Part shown: positions 33,799-43,053 of the stretch, one piece after another
Position numbering within the stretch: the stretch's first letter is position 1
How the letters are laid out: each line of letters opens with the position of its first letter
From: Ornithinimicrobium cryptoxanthini
Lineage (GTDB): Bacteria; Actinomycetota; Actinomycetes; Actinomycetales; Dermatophilaceae
Assembly (NCBI RefSeq): GCF_023923205.1
Contig: NZ_CP099490.1
Coordinates: forward strand, 3,224,001 to 3,288,000
Length of the DNA: 64,000 nt
Reading direction: 5' to 3'
Translations under genes and position numbers: made by a program
The notes under the pieces: model-generated
Told to the model about the DNA's origin: nothing
The model's input: the letters and a program-made list of their open reading frames with translations, nothing else
Database searches by the model: none

Positions 33799-36700
33799 GT
33801 GACTTCGGCTTATCTGCGCTTTCCGCATGTCCACGGTGACCTGGTCACGTTCGTCGCGGCCGACGACGTGTGGCTCGTCCCCGTCTCGGGTGGCCGGGCC
33901 TGGCGGCTGACCGCCGACGGTGCCCCCGCACGCACGCCACGGTTCAGCCCGGACGGCGCCCACATCGCCTATGTCTCGCACCGCGACGGCCACCCCGAGG
34001 TGATGGTCGTCGAGGTCGCGACCGGCGCCGCCCACCGGCTCACCTGGTGGGGTGCCAAGAACACGCTGGTCCTGGGCTGGACCGCCGACGGCCGGGTGCT
34101 GGCCGCCTCGCACGCCGGCGAGGCCAACCTGCGCCACCTGACGGTGCGTGCGGTCGCCCTGGACGGTGCCGTCGAGCGGCTCTCCTACGGCCCCGCGTGG
34201 GGGGTGGCGGTGCGCGGGGACGGCGCTGTCGTTCTGAGCACGCCGGGCAGCAGGCCACCAGCACACTGGAAGCGCTATCGCGGAGGCACCGCACCCCGCC
34301 TGTGGCTGGACAGTGCCGGCGACGGCTCCTGGACCCAGCTGCTGGTCGAGGACGCGGCAGGCCTGGTCGACCCGATGTGGGTCGACGAGCGTCTCGTCTT
34401 CGTCTCCGACCGGGCCGCGACCTTCCCGTCGGCCGCGGACGAACAGGCCAACCTGTGGGTGTGGGACCTGGGCGACGGCGACCCGGTCCAGCTCACCCAC
34501 CAGACCGCCGAGGACGGCTATGTCCGCGACGCCAGCACCGACGGGTCCCGCATCGTGTGGCACAGCCGGGGCGACATCTGGCTGCTGGACCACCTCGACG
34601 GGCAGCCCCAGCGCCTGGAGATCGACCTGCAGGGTGTCCTGCCGCAGCCACGCTCGGCAGAGCCGACCGAGCGGCTCGAGGCCGTCGTGCCGGACCACGG
34701 TGGGGACGGGAGCCTGGTCGGCTGGCGGGGCAACGCCTTCTGGCTGAGCCACCGCGAGGGTCCCGCCCGCGCGCTGGTCGCCGACTCCGGCGTGCGGGTC
34801 CGCGAGCCCGCTCTGCTCGGACGCACCGGCCGTGCCCTGGTGGTCACCGACGCCGAGGGTGAGGACGCCCTCGAGGTGCACCATCTCGACGGGAGCCAGC
34901 CACCGCGCCGACTCGCGGTGGGCGCGCTCGGCCGCATTCTGCATACCGCCTCCGACCCTGCCGGAGAGACCGTAGCGACCGTCTCGCACGACGGCCGGAT
35001 CAGTCTGGTCACGGTCGAGGCCGGCAGCGTCCGCGAGCTGGCGCACTCGGCCGAGGGGGAGGCCACCTGTCTGGTCTTCTCACCAGACGGGCGCTACCTC
35101 GCCTGGGCCCAGCCCACGCTCGAGGGCGAGAGGTCGCGGCTGATGATCGCCGACCTCACCTCCGGCGACGACCCCGTGGCGCTGACCGACGGCAACCTCC
35201 ACGACCGTTCACCGGCCTTCACCAGGGACGGGCGCTATCTGGTCTTCCTGTCCGACCGCACCTTCGACCCGAGTTATGACACCCACGAGTTCGCGCTGTC
35301 CTTCAGCGGGTCGACGCGCCCGTGGCTGTTGCCGCTGTCCGCGACCGACCCGGCCCCGTTCGGCCCCAGCGCCGAGGGCTGGCGGATCAGCAAGGAGCCC
35401 GCAGCTGCTCCCGGAGAAGCGACGCCGACCGTGGAGCCTCCGGCCAGCCCTGACCTCGACGCCGACGGCGCCGAGGAGCGGATCGTGCCGTTCCCCGTGC
35501 CGTCGGGCGACTACCGGGACCTGCGCGCGGCCAAGGCCGGTGTGCTTTGGGTCCGGATCGCCGGTGAGGCGGGCGTGCTCGGGACGCGGCGTGCGGGGGT
35601 GACCGGCGATCCCGCGGCCGACTCGCTGGAGCTCTGGTCCTTCGAGCAGCGCAAGGTCATCACGATCGCCGACAAGGTCGACTCCTGTGCGGTGTCCGGC
35701 GACGGTGAGCGAGTGGTGCTGCGGGTCAAGGACGACGTCATCGTCTCGCCGGCCGACCACAAGCCCGACGACAAGTCCGGCGAGGCGGTCACGGTGGACC
35801 TGTCCCGCCTGCGTCTCGAGATCGACCCGCTGGCCGAGTGGCACCAGATGTATGACGAGAACGCCCGGATCATGCGCGACCACTACTGGCGGGCGGACAT
35901 GGGCGGCGTCGACTGGGACGGTGTGGTGGCGCGCTACCGCCCGCTCGTAGCGACCCTGCGCACCCACGACGACCTCGTCGACCTGTTGTGGGAGGTCGTG
36001 GCCGAGCTCAACACCTCGCACGCCTATGTCATGCCAGCCAGTCCCAGCGGGGACCAGTCCCGGCGGCTGGGCCTGCTCGGTGCCGACCTGTCTCCTGCCG
36101 ACGGCGGGTGGCGGATCGACCGGATCCTGCCCGGCGAGTCGAGCGACCCGGACGCGCGCTCCCCGTTGCGAGCCGCTGGCGTCGACGCGCGGGAGGGTGA
36201 CCTGGTGGTGGCGGTGGACGGCAGCCCCGTCGACCCCGCCTTCGGGCCGGCCACCTCGTTGCTGGGCGCTGCGGACAAGCCGGTCGAGCTGACCTTGCGC
36301 CGGGACGGGGTCGACCGTCGGGTCGTGGTCGTGCCACTCGGTGACGAGGAGGTCCTGCGTTATCAGGACTGGGTCCGCTCCCGGCGCGACTATGTCCGCG
36401 AGCACTCCGGAGGCCGCGTCGGCTATCTGCACGTGCCGGACATGACGAGCACCGGCTGGGCCCAGCTGCACCGTGACCTGGGTCGCGCCACCCGGGCCGA
36501 GGGCCTCGTCGCCGACGTCCGCTACAACCGGGGCGGGCACACGAGCCAGATGGTGCTGTCCCGGCTGATGGGCTCGGTCGTGGGCTGGGGCGTGGGTCGA
36601 CACTTCGCGACACCGTCGAGCTATCCGGACCAGGCTCCGCGCGGGCCGGTTGTCCTGGTCGCCAACGAGAACTCCGGGTCCGACGGTGACATCGTCAATG

Positions 36701-37017
36701 CCGGCGCCCAGGCGTTCGGGATCGGGCCGGTCGTCGGCGTGCGGACGTGGGGCGGGGTCGTCGGCATCGACGGCCGTTTCGACCTGGTCGACGGGACGTC
36801 GATCACCCAGCCGCGCTATGCGTTCTGGTTGTCCGGCAAGGGTTTTGACGTGGAGAACCACGGTGTCGACCCCGACATCGAGGTGGTGCACTCGCCCTCC
36901 GACTTCTTCGGGTCGGCGGATCCCCAGCTGGACCGTGCGATCGCCGAGGTGCTCGCACGCCTGGCCGAGACCCCGAGCGCCCAGCCACCTGAGCTTCCTG
37001 AGCCGCGGGTGCGCTGA
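33799..37017 (+). CDS. Tricorn-type protease
   Basis: 1072 residues of the S41 Tricorn family, which trims peptides released by the proteasome or other proteases. N-terminal beta-propeller blades (ADDVWLVPVSGGRAWRLT, ARTPRFSPDGAHIAYVSHRD) cover about 1-640. The C1 helical domain follows, a PDZ-like domain (GDLVVAVDGSPVDP) and the C2 catalytic core. Catalytic positions are visible: Ser-His in LNTSHAYVM, Ser-Asp in NSGSDGD and a glutamate in VENHGVDPDIEV. GTG 33799 is favoured: TAGGGT lies 8 nt upstream with no Shine-Dalgarno, suggesting a leaderless mRNA. Confidence 0.88.
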   Translation: MTSAYLRFPHVHGDLVTFVAADDVWLVPVSGGRAWRLTADGAPARTPRFSPDGAHIAYVSHRDGHPEVMVVEVATGAAHRLTWWGAKNTLVLGWTADGRVLAASHAGEANLRHLTVRAVALDGAVERLSYGPAWGVAVRGDGAVVLSTPGSRPPAHWKRYRGGTAPRLWLDSAGDGSWTQLLVEDAAGLVDPMWVDERLVFVSDRAATFPSAADEQANLWVWDLGDGDPVQLTHQTAEDGYVRDASTDGSRIVWHSRGDIWLLDHLDGQPQRLEIDLQGVLPQPRSAEPTERLEAVVPDHGGDGSLVGWRGNAFWLSHREGPARALVADSGVRVREPALLGRTGRALVVTDAEGEDALEVHHLDGSQPPRRLAVGALGRILHTASDPAGETVATVSHDGRISLVTVEAGSVRELAHSAEGEATCLVFSPDGRYLAWAQPTLEGERSRLMIADLTSGDDPVALTDGNLHDRSPAFTRDGRYLVFLSDRTFDPSYDTHEFALSFSGSTRPWLLPLSATDPAPFGPSAEGWRISKEPAAAPGEATPTVEPPASPDLDADGAEERIVPFPVPSGDYRDLRAAKAGVLWVRIAGEAGVLGTRRAGVTGDPAADSLELWSFEQRKVITIADKVDSCAVSGDGERVVLRVKDDVIVSPADHKPDDKSGEAVTVDLSRLRLEIDPLAEWHQMYDENARIMRDHYWRADMGGVDWDGVVARYRPLVATLRTHDDLVDLLWEVVAELNTSHAYVMPASPSGDQSRRLGLLGADLSPADGGWRIDRILPGESSDPDARSPLRAAGVDAREGDLVVAVDGSPVDPAFGPATSLLGAADKPVELTLRRDGVDRRVVVVPLGDEEVLRYQDWVRSRRDYVREHSGGRVGYLHVPDMTSTGWAQLHRDLGRATRAEGLVADVRYNRGGHTSQMVLSRLMGSVVGWGVGRHFATPSSYPDQAPRGPVVLVANENSGSDGDIVNAGAQAFGIGPVVGVRTWGGVVGIDGRFDLVDGTSITQPRYAFWLSGKGFDVENHGVDPDIEVVHSPSDFFGSADPQLDRAIAEVLARLAETPSAQPPELPEPRVR

Positions 37018-37081
37018 CGAGGCGGTCGCAGCCGCAATTCACCCACCGTTGATCTGGTGACCACGACGCGCTAACGTGTCC

Positions 37082-37097
37082 TTCAACGGGCGTTGAA
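37082..37097. promoter_or_regulatory. TetR operator
   Basis: Perfect palindrome TTCAACG-GG-CGTTGAA centred 22 bp upstream of the TetR start. The arrangement indicates autoregulation of the TetR-ABC exporter operon. Confidence 0.7.
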
Positions 37098-37111
37098 TTG
37101 TCGAGGGACTG

Positions 37112-37858
37112 ATGAACGCGAAGGATGCTCAGCCGGCCGAGGGCAGTCCAGCGCGCCGACCCACACCGGCCAGTCGTCGCCGGCAGAGTAGCCGACGTGG
37201 GCAGGCGGGCCGCCGGGCGGGACGCCCGGACACCAGGGCCGAGATCCTCGCTGCGGCTCTGAGCCTGTTTGCGGAGCGCGGCTACGCCGGCACCTCCATC
37301 CGTGCGGTCGCCGCCGGGGCCCGCGTGGACCCTGCGCTGGTGCACCACTACTTCGGCACCAAGGAGGGCCTGTTCCGCGCGACGCTGGACACCCCGATCA
37401 ACCCCGAGGAGCTGGTGGGCAGGATCGTCGACGGCGACCCCGCGGGTGCCCCACGGCGGCTCGTGGAGACGTTCTTTGCCGTGTGGGACTCACCCGAGAC
37501 CGGCCCGGCGATGGTGAGCTTCCTGCGCCGAGTCCTGGCAGACCAGCAGTCGGCGACACTCTTCCGGGACTTCATGGGTGCCACGCTGCTGCGCACTCTC
37601 GCCGAGAGGCTCGTCGAGGGGAGCGACCACCAGGTGGCAGCCGCTCGGGTGCAGCTGGCCGTGAGCCAGCTCGTCGGGCTGGTCATCATCCGCAAGGTGC
37701 TCGGGATGGAACCGCTCGCGAGCCTGACCTCCGCCCAGCTCACCGATGCCGTCACCCCCTCCGTCGCGCGCTACCTGCGAGGGGACAGTGCCGAGCTCGA
37801 CCTGTTTGCCGTCGTCGAGCCCCCGCCCGCGCCCCCAGCAGGAGGTCAGCAGCCATGA
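37112..37858 (+). CDS. TetR-family repressor
   Basis: 248 residues. A basic disordered N-terminus of about 45 residues precedes the TetR helix-turn-helix (TRAEILAAALSLFAERGYAG, VDPALVHHYFGTKEGLFRA). The C-terminal ligand domain (about 105-225) resembles TetR_C members beside ABC exporters. GAGGGA precedes the ATG. The downstream ABC ATPase and permease overlap sequentially, so the regulator, which probably binds the palindrome at 37082, controls export of its ligand or a related compound. Confidence 0.88.
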   Translation: MNAKDAQPAEGSPARRPTPASRRRQSSRRGQAGRRAGRPDTRAEILAAALSLFAERGYAGTSIRAVAAGARVDPALVHHYFGTKEGLFRATLDTPINPEELVGRIVDGDPAGAPRRLVETFFAVWDSPETGPAMVSFLRRVLADQQSATLFRDFMGATLLRTLAERLVEGSDHQVAAARVQLAVSQLVGLVIIRKVLGMEPLASLTSAQLTDAVTPSVARYLRGDSAELDLFAVVEPPPAPPAGGQQP

Positions 37859-38826
37859 CCCAGACACCGGCCGCACCAGCACCTTCGAACGACCCCGCCA
37901 CGAACGACCCCGCCACGGGGGACGTGGTGATCGAGACGATCGGGTTGGTCAAGACGTTTGGCTCGTTCACCGCGCTCGACGGCCTCGACCTGCAGGTCAC
38001 CCGGGGTGAGGTCCACGGCTTCCTCGGCCCCAACGGCGCCGGCAAGTCCACCGCGATCCGGGTGCTGCTTGGCCTGTTGCGCGCGGACAGCGGCTCGGTC
38101 GAGCTCCTGGGTGGTGACCCGTGGCGCGATGTGGTCGCCCTCCACCAGCGCCTGGCCTATGTGCCCGGCGACGTGGTGCTCTGGCCGGGCCTGTCTGGCG
38201 GCGAGGCCATCGACCTGTTGGGCAACCTGCGCGGCGGCCTGGATCCCTCCAGGCGAGCCGACCTGATCGAGCGCTTCGAGCTGGACCCGACCAAGCGTGG
38301 GCGGCAGTACTCCAAGGGAAACCGCCAGAAGGTGGCGATCGTCGCCGCGCTGGCTGCCGACGTCGAGCTGCTCATCCTCGACGAACCCACCTCGGGGCTC
38401 GACCCACTGATGGAGGCGGTCTTCCAGGACGAGGTGGCGTCGGAGAAGGCCAGGGGGCGCACCATCTTGCTGTCGAGCCACATCATGTCCGAGGTCGAGG
38501 CGCTGGCCGACCGGGTCAGCATCATCCGCGAAGGCACCATCGTCCAGACCGGCACGCTGGCCGACCTGCGCGGGCAGACACGGGTCACCATCAGCGCGAC
38601 GCTGGGCCGGCCGCCCGCCGACCTGAGCGCGCTCACCGTGCTCCAGGATGCGCACTTGGACGAGCACCGACGGCTCACCGGCACCGTCGACCCCGATCAC
38701 ATCAATGCCGCCATGGCCGCGCTGGTGCCGCACGAGATGTCGGCCCTGACGGTTGCGCCGGCCACCCTTGAAGATCTCTTCCTGCAGCAGTACTCGACCA
38801 CCGAGGACACGCAGGACCGACCGTGA
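37855..38826 (+). CDS. ABC exporter ATP-binding protein
   Basis: 323 residues with Walker A GPNGAGKST, Walker B LLILDEPTSGLD and H-loop LLSSHIMSEVEALAD. The signature is YSKGNRQKVAIVAAL in place of LSGGQ, seen in the polyketide/antibiotic exporter group. A Pro/Ala/Asn-rich 20-residue leader precedes the domain and a 90-residue C-terminal regulatory segment follows. AGGAGG lies ahead of ATG 37855, which overlaps the TetR stop (ATGA). Partner permease starts 4 bp before its stop. Confidence 0.87.
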   Translation: MTQTPAAPAPSNDPATNDPATGDVVIETIGLVKTFGSFTALDGLDLQVTRGEVHGFLGPNGAGKSTAIRVLLGLLRADSGSVELLGGDPWRDVVALHQRLAYVPGDVVLWPGLSGGEAIDLLGNLRGGLDPSRRADLIERFELDPTKRGRQYSKGNRQKVAIVAALAADVELLILDEPTSGLDPLMEAVFQDEVASEKARGRTILLSSHIMSEVEALADRVSIIREGTIVQTGTLADLRGQTRVTISATLGRPPADLSALTVLQDAHLDEHRRLTGTVDPDHINAAMAALVPHEMSALTVAPATLEDLFLQQYSTTEDTQDRP

Positions 38827-40469
38827 GCACCACCCACGCCACACGTCATACCCACCGCGCTCCCCCCGGGATGTCCCGGCCGGGCGCCGGACCCGCGACG
38901 AGGGCGCTGCTGAAGGTGACCATCCGTCAGGACGCTCACAACATCGCCCCGTGGGTCGTGCTCATCTCCGTGCTGTCCGCCTCCTCCGTCCTGATCTATG
39001 CCTGGATCTTCCCCGACGCTGCGGACCGCACCGCGCTGGCCACCGCGATGCGCGGCAACCCGGCCCTGTCCCTGATCTTCGGCCCGGCACGCGACCTGTC
39101 CACCAGCGACGGCTTCAATGCGTGGCGAGCCGGCCAGCTGGGTGCCTTCTTCGCCGGACTCATGACGATCCTGATCGTGATCCGCAACAGCCGGGCCGAC
39201 GAGGACTCCGGTCGGGCCGAGCTCCTCGCCTCGGGAGTGCTCGCCCGCCAGTCCCGGCTCGCGGTCGCCGTCGCGATGGCCACGCTCGCGTCAGTCGCCC
39301 TGGGGGTGGTCTGCTTCGTGCTCACCGTCGCCTGCGGCGGCGGTCTGGCCGCCACGCTGGTGCTCTCCGCCACCTTCACCGCCTCGGGGCTGATGTTTGC
39401 CGGGGTCGCCGCGATCGCGGCCCAGCTCGGCTCCGAGGCGCGGACGGCCAGCAGCCTGGCGATCGCCACTCTCGCGGTCTGCTTCGTGGCGCGCGGCTAC
39501 ATCGACACCAGCGGCGGGGGCGACTGGATGACCTGGCTGACTCCCCTCGGGTGGTTGGCGCAGGCCCGACCCGCTACCGACAACAACCCGTGGCCGTTGC
39601 TGGTCGCGCTGGCGTTCGCGGTCGTCCTGATCGCGGTCGCGTTTGTGCTCCAGGGGCGCCGTGACTTCGGTCAGGGACTGCTCGCGGGCCGCCCGGGACC
39701 CGCCGAGGCCGGACTGGCCGGCACCGTGTGGGGGCTCGCCGTCAAGCTCCACCGCGGGGCCCTCCTCTCGTGGTCGATCGGACTGACCCTCCTTGGTCTG
39801 GTCCTGGGCAACCTGGCGTCCTCGGTGGGCGACGTCCTGGCCGACAACCCGGCGATGGCCGCCATCCTCGCTTCTGGCGCGGTCACGGTCAGTGACCTCA
39901 CCTTCGCCTTCGTGATCACGATCCTGCAGCTCATCGCCATCATCGCCGCCGTGATGGGCGTGCAGATGATCCAGCGGGTGCACGCCGAGGAGATCGACCT
40001 CAGGGTCGAACCGTTGCTGGCAGGGTCACTGCACCGCTCGACATACCTGGCCAGCAATGTCGTTGTCGCCCTGGTCGGCTCGGGGATCGCCATGATGCTC
40101 GCCGGCACGGGCCTCGGGGTCGTGGCCTCGGCTGCGGACAGCTCGATCTCGATCGGCGAGGTGATCGGGCAGGCGCTCCTGATGATCCCCGGGGCCTGGG
40201 TGCTGGTCGCACTCGCCGTCGCCGCCGTCGGTGCAGCACCCGGCAAGCGACTGGTCGGGTGGCTCGGGATCGTGGCGACATTTGGCCTGACCATCCTCGG
40301 CCCGACCTTCCGCCTGCCTGACTGGGCCCTGAGCATCAGCCCGCTGCGCCACGTGCCTCATGTCTCTGCCGTCTCCCCCGAGTGGGCCGGGTTCGTCGTC
40401 CTGGTCGGTGTCGTCGTGGCGCTGCTCGCCGTCGGCTTCGTGGGCTTCCGCCACCGCGACGTGCTCTGA
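38823..40469 (+). CDS. ABC exporter permease, 12-span
   Basis: 548 residues with about twelve hydrophobic segments in two similar halves, of the large exporter-permease type that works with ATPases like that encoded just upstream. Motifs include NSRADEDSGRAELLASG in the first half and VHAEEIDLRVEPLLAG in the second, equivalent cytoplasmic loops likely to contact the ATPase. GTG 38823 overlaps the ATPase stop as GTGA. Substrate unknown; antibiotics or polyketides are typical of the family. Confidence 0.85.
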   Translation: MSTTHATRHTHRAPPGMSRPGAGPATRALLKVTIRQDAHNIAPWVVLISVLSASSVLIYAWIFPDAADRTALATAMRGNPALSLIFGPARDLSTSDGFNAWRAGQLGAFFAGLMTILIVIRNSRADEDSGRAELLASGVLARQSRLAVAVAMATLASVALGVVCFVLTVACGGGLAATLVLSATFTASGLMFAGVAAIAAQLGSEARTASSLAIATLAVCFVARGYIDTSGGGDWMTWLTPLGWLAQARPATDNNPWPLLVALAFAVVLIAVAFVLQGRRDFGQGLLAGRPGPAEAGLAGTVWGLAVKLHRGALLSWSIGLTLLGLVLGNLASSVGDVLADNPAMAAILASGAVTVSDLTFAFVITILQLIAIIAAVMGVQMIQRVHAEEIDLRVEPLLAGSLHRSTYLASNVVVALVGSGIAMMLAGTGLGVVASAADSSISIGEVIGQALLMIPGAWVLVALAVAAVGAAPGKRLVGWLGIVATFGLTILGPTFRLPDWALSISPLRHVPHVSAVSPEWAGFVVLVGVVVALLAVGFVGFRHRDVL

Positions 40470-40511
40470 GGCCCGTCGGTGCCCTCAGCTGGGTGCCCGA
40501 GGCGACGCGGT

Positions 40512-40531
40512 GCGGTGACGCGTCTCACCGC
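40512..40531 (+). terminator. Hairpin after ABC exporter operon
   Basis: GCGGTGA-CGCGTC-TCACCGC, a perfect 7-bp stem 43 bp beyond the permease stop. No T-run, so attenuation or termination is only probable. Confidence 0.45.
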
Positions 40532-40640
40532 AGATCCGGCTCATCGGTGCTGCTGATCCCGCTAGAATGGAGATGCACAGGGACTTGACGCGCCAGGGGT
40601 GGGATGGCGCGAGTTGCCTGAACCCACCCGGAGGCCCTGC

Positions 40641-41882
40641 TTGTCACCCGTCGCGTCCTATCGACGTCTCTTTGCCCTGACCGGCCCGTTGTATGTCGTC
40701 GTGGCCTTCCTCGGCCGCCTGCCCCTGGCGATGTCCCAGCTCGGGGCTCTCCTGCTCGTCTCCGGCGTGACGGGCTCCTACGGTGCCGGCGGTGCCGTCG
40801 CGGGAGCCCTCGCGGTGGCCAACGCCATCGCTGCCCCCATGGCAGGCGGCCTCACCGACCGCATCGGCCAGCGCCCCGTGCTCCTGGTCCAGTCCGTGGT
40901 CGGATCCCTGGGCCTGGTCTCCCTCGTCCTGCTCGCCAACGCCTACGAGCGCGGCACCGCCTGGTGGCCGCTGCTGATCGTGGCCGCAGTCGCCGGGGCG
41001 TTCACCCCGCAGATCGGCACGATGGCCCGGGTGCGCTGGCGTCCGATCAGCCGGCGCGCGGGGGTCGAACGCCGCGATGTGGTCGACGCCGCCTTCTCCT
41101 ATGAGGGGGCCGCTGACGAGGCCTCGTTCGTGCTCGGACCCGCACTGGTCGGCGTGGTGGGCGCCCTCATCAACCCCGGTGCCGCGATCCTGGCTGCCGG
41201 CATCCTGCTCGCCGCGTTCGGCACCTGGTTTGCGCTGCACCCCACCTCAGGGCTCGTGGGGCGGCCGACCGCGCACACCACCGCCGACACCGGTCGGCTG
41301 TTGACGCCGTCCCTGCTCTTCCTCGCTGCCGTGCAGCTGTCCGTCGGCGTCATCTTCGGCTCGGTGCAGGCAGGCACCTCGGTCCTGGCGACCAACGCCG
41401 GAGAGCCCGGACTGACCGGCTTGTTCCATGCCCTGCTCGGCGTCGGGAGCGTGCTGGCCGGGCTCGCGGTCGTCGCGGTGCCCGACACCTATGCCTATGA
41501 GAGCCGGCTGCGCGTCTTCACCGTCGCACTGGCCGTGCTGGTGCTGCCGCTGCTGGCGGTGGACGGACTCGGGATGCTCACGATCGCCCTGCTCGTGCTG
41601 GGTGTCGCGATCGCCCCGACGATGATCACCACCTTCACGCTGGCTGAGCGGATCACGCCGGTGCGCCGGCTCGGTGCCGCCATGACGATCCTGGCTGCCA
41701 CCACGGGTCTGGGTTATGCCGTCGGCTCCAGCGTCGCCGGCCGCCTCGCCGACTGGGGCGGTCACCAGCCGGCCTTCGTCGTCCCCGTCGTCGCCGCCTT
41801 CCTGGCCATGGCCCTCGCCCTCACCGGCGCCCGCACCCTCCGCGCGGCCCAGGGTCCCCCAATTTTCGTAGGGGTTTCGTAG
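40641..41882 (+). CDS. MFS transporter
   Basis: 413 residues from TTG 40641, placed by a GGAGG 8 nt upstream; a GTG at 40599 would add 14 residues. Twelve spans are apparent. The cytoplasmic loop between TM2 and TM3 reads GLTDRIGQRPVLL, the MFS signature region. Substrate unknown. Upstream are TAGAAT (40563-40568) as likely -10 and a hairpin CGCGCCA/TGGCGCG (40589-40611) in the leader. The last codons and TAG stop lie inside the first unit of a 32-bp tandem array. Confidence 0.8.
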   Translation: MSPVASYRRLFALTGPLYVVVAFLGRLPLAMSQLGALLLVSGVTGSYGAGGAVAGALAVANAIAAPMAGGLTDRIGQRPVLLVQSVVGSLGLVSLVLLANAYERGTAWWPLLIVAAVAGAFTPQIGTMARVRWRPISRRAGVERRDVVDAAFSYEGAADEASFVLGPALVGVVGALINPGAAILAAGILLAAFGTWFALHPTSGLVGRPTAHTTADTGRLLTPSLLFLAAVQLSVGVIFGSVQAGTSVLATNAGEPGLTGLFHALLGVGSVLAGLAVVAVPDTYAYESRLRVFTVALAVLVLPLLAVDGLGMLTIALLVLGVAIAPTMITTFTLAERITPVRRLGAAMTILAATTGLGYAVGSSVAGRLADWGGHQPAFVVPVVAAFLAMALALTGARTLRAAQGPPIFVGVS

Positions 41883-41978
41883 GTCGATCCCGGAATTTTG
41901 CAGTGGTTTCGTAGGTCGCTCCCGTGATTTTGCAGTGGTTTCGTAGGTCAATCCCGTGATTTTGCAGTGGTTTCGCAG
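41873..41978 (+). repeat. 32-bp tandem array overlapping the MFS stop codon
   Basis: Three 32-bp units (41873-41904, 41905-41936, 41937-41968) plus a partial GGTTTCGCAG. Each unit contains TTTCGTAGGTC and ATTTTGCAGT; differences are at about five positions. The MFS stop TAG lies in the first unit and recurs in the others. The T-rich composition contrasts with the surrounding DNA. Confidence 0.93.
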
Positions 41979-42024
41979 CTCCTCACGAACGGGTTCGAGG
42001 CGTTCCAGATCTCCCCAACATGGT

Positions 42025-42969
42025 TCAGCGACCTGCGACTGCCTCCATGTCGCGGACGTAGCGTGAGATCACCCGCACGGGCTGATAGCCGACGGAGAGA
42101 TAGAGCCGGTCGGCGCCGGTCGGGCTGGTCGAGTCGACCTCGAGCTCGCTGATCCGATAACCGGCCGCGCGGGCGGCTCGCAATGAGCCCAGCAGGACGT
42201 CGTGGGCCAGGCCGCGACCGCGGGCCTCCCGGCGCGTGCCGACCAGCTCGACGTGGCTGACGCCCGGCTCGTGCTCGTTCGTGACGGCGTAGGCCAGCAC
42301 CCGACCGTCCTCAACCGCGACGCGGCTCTGGTCCGGCCGTTGCGCAGACGACTTCCCCCAGAAGGCCCAGTGCTCGGCGGAGATGGGACTGAAGTTGCGG
42401 TGGTCGCGGAAGGCATCGTTGTGCGCGTCGCGGATCCCCTCCTCCAGTGATTGGTCCGGACGCACGGCGACCGAGTCACCTCCCGGGTCGACCCAGTCGG
42501 CCAGCTGCACCTGCATGGTGATGAAGTAGTTGTCGGGCGCATAGCCACGGTCCTCCAGCAACTGCTGCGACGACGACTCCGGCAGACCGCCGGAGGTGCG
42601 CAGCCGCAGCGCCTGGCCCGGGTGCCGCTCGCCCGCCAGACCGCTCGCTCGAGTCTCCAGCCGCGACAGCAGCTCGCTGCCCAGGCCCTGGCCGCGGTGG
42701 TCGGGGTGGACGGCGCCGTCCACGCTGACCATGGCCCGGCCCTCCACCAGCCCGTCGCGGGCAAACACGCTGCCCAGCGCCAGGAGCTCGCCGCCGTCCC
42801 AGGCACTGACCGTGTCGGTCGAGACGTCGAACCGAGGCACCTGGAACATCTCGGCGGTCGCCTCCTCGGTGGTGACCTGGCCGGTGCCATCGCGCACTGC
42901 CACCAGGTTGGTGAAGGTCACCACAGCGGAGACGTCAGCTGCGGTGAGAGCGCGCCAGGTCATCGACAT
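42025..42969 (-). CDS. Tandem-GNAT acetyltransferase
   Basis: 314 residues with two GNAT folds. The N-terminal copy has VDGAVHPDHRGQGLGSELLSRLE (acetyl-CoA motif A, about residues 80-102); the C-terminal copy has VGTRREARGRGLAHDVLLGSLRAA (about 245-268) and ends in YLSVGYQPVRVISRYVRDME. The two-domain layout resembles mycothiol synthase, but identity with MshD is not established. ATG 42969 or 42963. It converges with the MFS gene and is divergent from the DUF2461 gene. Confidence 0.75.
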   Translation of the reverse strand: MSMTWRALTAADVSAVVTFTNLVAVRDGTGQVTTEEATAEMFQVPRFDVSTDTVSAWDGGELLALGSVFARDGLVEGRAMVSVDGAVHPDHRGQGLGSELLSRLETRASGLAGERHPGQALRLRTSGGLPESSSQQLLEDRGYAPDNYFITMQVQLADWVDPGGDSVAVRPDQSLEEGIRDAHNDAFRDHRNFSPISAEHWAFWGKSSAQRPDQSRVAVEDGRVLAYAVTNEHEPGVSHVELVGTRREARGRGLAHDVLLGSLRAARAAGYRISELEVDSTSPTGADRLYLSVGYQPVRVISRYVRDMEAVAGR

Positions 42970-43053
42970 GCACGCAATTCTGCACCGCCGTCCTTGATGT
43001 CGGCGAACGCCAGCCCTGCTGACCAGCCCAGCCCCCGGCATACGCTGGGAACC

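Noticed and set aside
35209..36891. A 560-codon minus-strand open frame opposite the Tricorn gene
   Set aside because: Catalytic motifs of Tricorn are on the plus strand; the antisense product is shadow sequence.
41873..41978. CRISPR array at the 32-bp repeats
   Set aside because: Units are contiguous without spacers, and no cas gene is present anywhere in the window.
42025..42969. Calling the tandem GNAT protein mycothiol synthase MshD
   Set aside because: Two-domain architecture fits, but tandem GNATs are common in actinobacteria and no MshD-specific residues could be confirmed by eye.
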